From Scatomonas sp963930955 (GTDB taxonomy: Bacteria > Bacillota > Clostridia > Lachnospirales > Lachnospiraceae), in contig OZ006967.1 in NCBI GenBank assembly GCA_963930955.1, forward strand, positions 1,922,001 through 1,986,000: a DNA stretch of 64,000 bases. Direction: 5' to 3'. Of the stretch, positions 60,766 through 64,000 are shown piece after piece. How positions within the stretch are numbered: the first letter of the stretch is position 1; each line of letters opens with the position of its first letter. The position numbers and the translations under genes were made by a program. The notes beneath the pieces were generated by a model, which saw only the letters and a program-made list of their open reading frames with translations, did not search any database and was not told the DNA's origin.

Positions 60766-61980
60766 ATGTTTAAGATCAATGAAAACTATCTGAAGCTTCC
60801 GGGAAGCTATCTTTTTTCCACCATCGGAAAAAAGGTTGCGGCCTATTCCCAGGCCAATCCTGACAAAAAACTGATCCGTCTGGGGATTGGCGATGTGACC
60901 CAGCCTCTGGCTCCGGCTATCGTCAAAGCCCTGCACAAAGCAGTGGATGAGATGGGAGCGGCGGAGACCTTTCATGGCTATGCTCCGGATCTTGGGTATG
61001 AATTCCTGCGGCGCACCATTGCGAAAAATGACTATCAGGAGCGGGGCTGTGATATTTCCGCGGATGAGATTTTTGTATCCGATGGGGCAAAGTGCGACTG
61101 CGGAAATATTCAGGAGATTTTTGGAGCGGACAACCGGATCGCCGTCTGCGACCCGGTGTATCCCGTGTATGTAGACACGAATGTTATGGCCGGAAGGGCG
61201 GGAGAATGGATCCCGGAGAAGGAGATGTTTTCCAGGGTAATCTACATGCCCTGCACCATGGACAATGATTTTGTTCCGGAATTACCTAAAGAGACGCCGG
61301 ACATGATCTATCTCTGCTATCCCAACAATCCTACGGGATCTACTCTGACCAAAGCCCAGCTGCAGGAATGGGTGGACTACGCCAACAAAGTGGGGGCGGT
61401 GATCCTTTTTGACGCAGCTTACGAGGCCTATATCTCTGAAGATGACGTGCCCCACAGCATTTATGAGTGCGAGGGGGCCAGGACCTGCGCCATTGAGTTC
61501 CGCAGCTTCAGCAAGAATGCAGGCTTCACCGGCGTCCGTCTGGGCTTCACCGTGGTTCCCAAGGATCTGAAATGCGGGGAGGTGTCCCTGCACAGCCTCT
61601 GGGCCAGACGCCACGGCACCAAATACAACGGCGCTCCCTACATTATCCAGAGAGCCGGCGAGGCAGTGTACTCCCCGGAAGGAAAGGCGGAGCTGAAGGA
61701 GCAGGTGGCCTATTACATGAAGAACGCAGGCGTTATCTACAACGGACTGAAAGAGGCGGGCTATACGGTGGCCGGCGGCGTCAACGCTCCCTACATCTGG
61801 CTGAAAACACCGGAGGGAATGGATTCCTGGAAGTTCTTCGATTATCTCCTGGAGACCGCCAACGTGGTAGGAACACCCGGGTCCGGTTTCGGCCCCAGCG
61901 GAGAGGGCTATTTCCGGCTGACTGCTTTCGGCACCTATGAAAATACAGTGGAAGCCATCGAAAGGATCAAAAAACTGTAG
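60766..61980 (+). CDS. dapL: LL-diaminopimelate aminotransferase
   Basis: A 404-residue PLP aminotransferase that converts tetrahydrodipicolinate directly to LL-diaminopimelate, for lysine and cell wall. Family signatures: LPGSYLFSTIGKKVAAYSQANP, RLGIGDVTQPL, HGYAPDLGYEFLR, YPNNPTGSTLTKAQL and the PLP Lys in RSFSKNAGFTGVRLGF. The frame opens at 60691; AAAGGAG just before ATG 60766 and the family start MFKINENYLKLPGSYL fix the start. The use of glutamate as amino donor fits its place beside gltBD and glnA. The stop codon is overlapped by a short palindromic repeat. Confidence 0.96.
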   Translation: MFKINENYLKLPGSYLFSTIGKKVAAYSQANPDKKLIRLGIGDVTQPLAPAIVKALHKAVDEMGAAETFHGYAPDLGYEFLRRTIAKNDYQERGCDISADEIFVSDGAKCDCGNIQEIFGADNRIAVCDPVYPVYVDTNVMAGRAGEWIPEKEMFSRVIYMPCTMDNDFVPELPKETPDMIYLCYPNNPTGSTLTKAQLQEWVDYANKVGAVILFDAAYEAYISEDDVPHSIYECEGARTCAIEFRSFSKNAGFTGVRLGFTVVPKDLKCGEVSLHSLWARRHGTKYNGAPYIIQRAGEAVYSPEGKAELKEQVAYYMKNAGVIYNGLKEAGYTVAGGVNAPYIWLKTPEGMDSWKFFDYLLETANVVGTPGSGFGPSGEGYFRLTAFGTYENTVEAIERIKKL

Positions 61981-62022
61981 CGTCAGGATACAGGGGGCAT
62001 TGTCCCCCTGTACACTGATGCT
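61979..62022. repeat. Short palindromic member of the TGTACAAGGGG repeat family
   Basis: A 44-bp palindrome (AGCGTCAGGATACAGGGGG .. CCCCCTGTACACTGATGCT). Its right half, ATTGTCCCCCTGTACACTGATGCT with one extra C, matches the right end of the 277-bp elements (ATTGTCCCCTTGTACACTGATGCT less one change), so it keeps the right-end core rather than the left. Its first two bases fall in the dapL stop codon. Confidence 0.8.
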
Positions 62023-62038
62023 AAGAAAAGTTGAGAGA

Positions 62039-62086
62039 GGGACCGTTGCAAAATCGAGAAATCTATGGAGCAGCGGTTCCATTTTT
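62039..62086 (+). terminator. Probable terminator after dapL
   Basis: GGGACCGTTGC (62039-62049) pairs with GCAGCGGTTCC (62070-62080), two G-U pairs, followed by ATTTTTA. Confidence 0.65.
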
Positions 62087-62146
62087 AATACAAAAAAGAC
62101 CAGGGGAAGCCGCTCAAACTGCTGCAGACATCACACCTCTGGCGGT

Positions 62147-62295
62147 GCTACGGTAAGAATCAGGGATTTCTTTGAAATTACGGTAGAGGGATTCGGCGAG
62201 CTACAGTAAGATTCAGGGGTTTCTTTGAAATTACGGTAGTGGATTTCGGCGAGCTACGGTAAGATTCAGAGGTTCCTTTGAAATTACGGTAGTAG
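62147..62295 (+). repeat. 53-bp tandem repeat, about 2.8 copies
   Basis: Copies begin at 62147, 62200 and 62253 (GCTACGGTAAG..TTTGAAATTACGGTAG..TTCGGCGA). They differ at a few places, and the third is cut short after TTACGGTAGT. The stretch 61981-62421 between dapL and the convergent DUF1638 gene has no gene; besides this repeat it holds a short palindrome, a terminator and a T-rich segment (62392-62400). Confidence 0.85.
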
Positions 62296-62421
62296 GAAAA
62301 TCAAAACACCTACAGAGCTCTTATTCGCTGTAAAAAGTTCTGCCGCATTAATTTGCTATGTGCTATGCTCCCTTCTAGGTAGTGCGACAGCCCTTTTTTG
62401 TTCTGCCTCAATGAATCCGGC

Positions 62422-63066
62422 CTATATTGTGATTTCCGAATGGGGAGGGATCCGGCAGAACCGCTTTTCGTCCCAGGGACCGGTCAGAAGCTGCTGCAGA
62501 TACTCCAGGGTGGCGGGAACGCAGACCCGTTTCAGATGCAGGATCTTTTCCGCTTCGGCAGTTTTTTCGTAAAGCTGCCGGATTGGGCAGGTTCCGGTAT
62601 CTAAAAGGGCCAGTTCCCGGTAATGGCCGTACATCATACTTATAAGTTCATCAGCGGTTTCCGGGCCGTATGTTTCCCGCAGATTTTGATATTCAGAGAA
62701 AAGATTGCTTTCTCCCCGGAGCCAGCCTTCCGTCATGTAAATTGCAGCATGATCTCTTCCGTAAGCGTTGCGGGCCGCGTCTGAGCCGAAGAACAGGGAG
62801 ATGCAGTCTTCGATCCTTGGAAAAATGGTTTCGAAATCTCCGGTTTTCAGCCCGAGAACCGAATTGCCGCAGCGGCCGAAGCCCAGCAGCAGCCGCTGGC
62901 AGCCGGAGATAGAATCCAGTTCCTCCTGCAGACGTTCATGAAGCTTTTTGGGCATATTGTGCAGTCCGGATTCGATCCAGAGCGGTTCCAGATCCAGACG
63001 ATTTCTCCGGATGATTGTTTCAATCTCGCTTTTCATGGTTTCACAGGCAAGCAATTTGGTGGTCAT
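62422..63066 (-). CDS. DUF1638 domain protein
   Basis: A 214-residue soluble protein starting MTTKLLACETMKSEIETII. The segments LHNMPKKLHERLQEELDS, LLLGFGRCGNSVLGL and FETIFPRIEDCISLFFGS match the DUF1638 family, often encoded beside corrinoid-dependent methyltransferases and their activators; its role there is unproven. Several cysteines (CETM, GRCGN, EDCISL, GTCPIRQ) could bind metal. ATG at 63066 overlaps the end of the AraC-type gene (ATGA), so the two are coupled. Confidence 0.8.
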   Translation of the reverse strand: MTTKLLACETMKSEIETIIRRNRLDLEPLWIESGLHNMPKKLHERLQEELDSISGCQRLLLGFGRCGNSVLGLKTGDFETIFPRIEDCISLFFGSDAARNAYGRDHAAIYMTEGWLRGESNLFSEYQNLRETYGPETADELISMMYGHYRELALLDTGTCPIRQLYEKTAEAEKILHLKRVCVPATLEYLQQLLTGPWDEKRFCRIPPHSEITI

Positions 63067-63986
63067 GGCAGAATCTCCTTTGTGTTATTTGACAGAAGGG
63101 CGGTGCTTTTCCGGTATTCTCTGGGGGAACACTGGTAAAACCGCTTAAACTGTTTGGAATAATATCCGGGATAATCGAAGCCGCAGGCGCTGGAAATATG
63201 AGCAATGCTGCGGCCGGGTTCGGACAGGAGCATCTCCGCGCTGCGCATAAGCCGGTATTTCAGCAGATACTGAATCGGGGAATCGCCGATGGCTCTCCGG
63301 AAGCAGCGGAGACATTCCCGTTCCCCGATATGGGCGGCGCCGGCGATCTCTTTCAGTCCTATGGCCTGGGAGAAATGGCTGTGCATATATTCCAGCATCT
63401 GCTCCATCCGCAGGGTATCCCCGTCCGGAGCCTGGCGGGGCAGCCGGAGAATGTCCTCAAATATCCGGAATACCTGCAGCAGGATCCGGGAAAGCTGTTC
63501 CCGGACCGTAAATTCATAGGCGAAAGCGTCTGCCCGCAGGGCTTCAAAGGCCTGAAGGAAAGAATCTTCCGGATGGTCCGGATGGTCCGCCAGCAGCACG
63601 CAGGTGAAGCCGGGACAGGACAGAAGGGGCTGTATATATTTGACAGCGAAGGCGGAACTGCTGCTTCCGGTCAGCAGCAGAGGCGAACATACCAGGGACT
63701 GAAGGATGCAGGGAGAGATGCCCTCTGCGTAATGCAGAGTATTGGAGTTGATCACTGCCAGTTCCCCGGCTTCCATAATAAATTCGTGAAAGGGCACCTG
63801 CAGCTTCAGGGTGCCTTTTTTTACATATACCAGTTCCAGTTCCTCATGCCAGTGCCAGGAGATTACCTGTTCTGTGCCGCCCTTCAGATGGGTTTCATAT
63901 CCGGCGCAGGGAAACTCCGGGGTTCCGTGGGGCTTCAGTTCTCTTCCCGCATGATTTCTATTGAGGCCGCATGTCTGTAAACTCAT
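63063..63986 (-). CDS. AraC-family transcriptional regulator with cupin domain
   Basis: A 307-residue regulator. The N-terminal cupin (ISWHWHEELELVYVKKGTLKLQVPFHEFIMEAGELAVINSNTLH) is a ligand-sensing fold; the C-terminal 100 residues are the double HTH (IGLKEIAGAAHIGERECLRCFRRAIGDSPIQYLLKYRLMRSAEMLL, IAHISSACGFDYPGYYSKQFKRFYQCSPREYRK). ATG at 63986 with AGAGGAAAAG upstream; complete in the window. It is the first gene of a two-gene unit with the DUF1638 protein and probably controls genes further right, outside the window. Confidence 0.9.
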   Translation of the reverse strand: MSLQTCGLNRNHAGRELKPHGTPEFPCAGYETHLKGGTEQVISWHWHEELELVYVKKGTLKLQVPFHEFIMEAGELAVINSNTLHYAEGISPCILQSLVCSPLLLTGSSSSAFAVKYIQPLLSCPGFTCVLLADHPDHPEDSFLQAFEALRADAFAYEFTVREQLSRILLQVFRIFEDILRLPRQAPDGDTLRMEQMLEYMHSHFSQAIGLKEIAGAAHIGERECLRCFRRAIGDSPIQYLLKYRLMRSAEMLLSEPGRSIAHISSACGFDYPGYYSKQFKRFYQCSPREYRKSTALLSNNTKEILP

Positions 63987-64000
63987 GATCTTTTCCTCTG

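Noticed and set aside
61937..62209. Open frame overlapping the end of dapL
   Set aside because: Out of frame with dapL, passes through the palindrome and terminator, and has no ribosome site.

Overview
The window reads as an ordinary chromosomal stretch from a spore-forming, anaerobic member of the Clostridia, most probably Lachnospiraceae. This placement is an inference. It rests on a tyrosine T-box leader, a type I-alpha size glutamine synthetase followed by an ANTAR protein, a Na+-pumping biotin decarboxylase operon, a PPi-type phosphofructokinase, ferredoxin-type aldo/keto reductase, a spore-type collagen-like protein with a neighbouring glycosyltransferase, Csp-like S8 protease, AGGAGG ribosome sites and occasional TTG starts. 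No rRNA, tRNA, prophage, CRISPR array or transposase gene was seen.

Layout. 0-6.2 kb: end of hemC, a cobA-hemD fusion, hemB and hemL (5-aminolevulinate to uroporphyrinogen III and precorrin-2), then a membrane-anchored MutS-like ATPase and rnhA. 6.2-12.5 kb: tyrS behind a T-box, alaS, rpsU and a cardiolipin synthase. 12.6-18.6 kb: two D-Ala-D-Ala carboxypeptidases flanking larC, a metallophosphoesterase and scpAB. 18.6-25.3 kb: PPi-type phosphofructokinase and a five-gene operon with two different carboxyltransferases, one biotin carrier, and the OadB/OadG membrane pump. 25.3-33 kb: nitroreductase, a class A PBP, and on the minus strand a CtpE-like P-type ATPase and rqcH. 33.2-38.1 kb: the housekeeping run yicC-remA-gmk-rpoZ-rimO-pgsA-pncC. 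38.1-42.8 kb: a likely spore-surface/germination cluster. 42.8-50.2 kb: purF, a PepSY lipoprotein, a two-component system, azlCD, and a TetR/aldo-keto reductase pair. 50.3-62 kb: pyrG, gltBD, glnA, an ANTAR regulator and dapL, a nitrogen-assimilation block. 62.4-64 kb: DUF1638 protein and an AraC regulator on the minus strand.

The most unusual content lies between genes. Two 277-bp elements (32938-33214 and 35447-35723) differ at only two positions. Each has perfect 19-bp terminal inverted repeats and two internal long stem-loops tipped by CGTAC/GTACG hairpins. Three further 44-47 bp palindromes (12594, 28473, 61979) consist of the same ends joined directly, one keeping the left-end core and one the right-end core, as expected of internally deleted copies. 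A different set of tandem and inverted repeats fills the 551 bp between gltD and glnA, and 2.8 copies of a 53-bp repeat follow dapL.

The genes fit together as anaerobic amino-acid/organic-acid metabolism coupled to a sodium gradient, tight ammonium assimilation (GOGAT, GS and an ANTAR protein whose receiver lacks the usual phospho-Asp), lysine/peptidoglycan supply (dapL, PBP, DacF-like enzymes) and corrinoid/tetrapyrrole supply.
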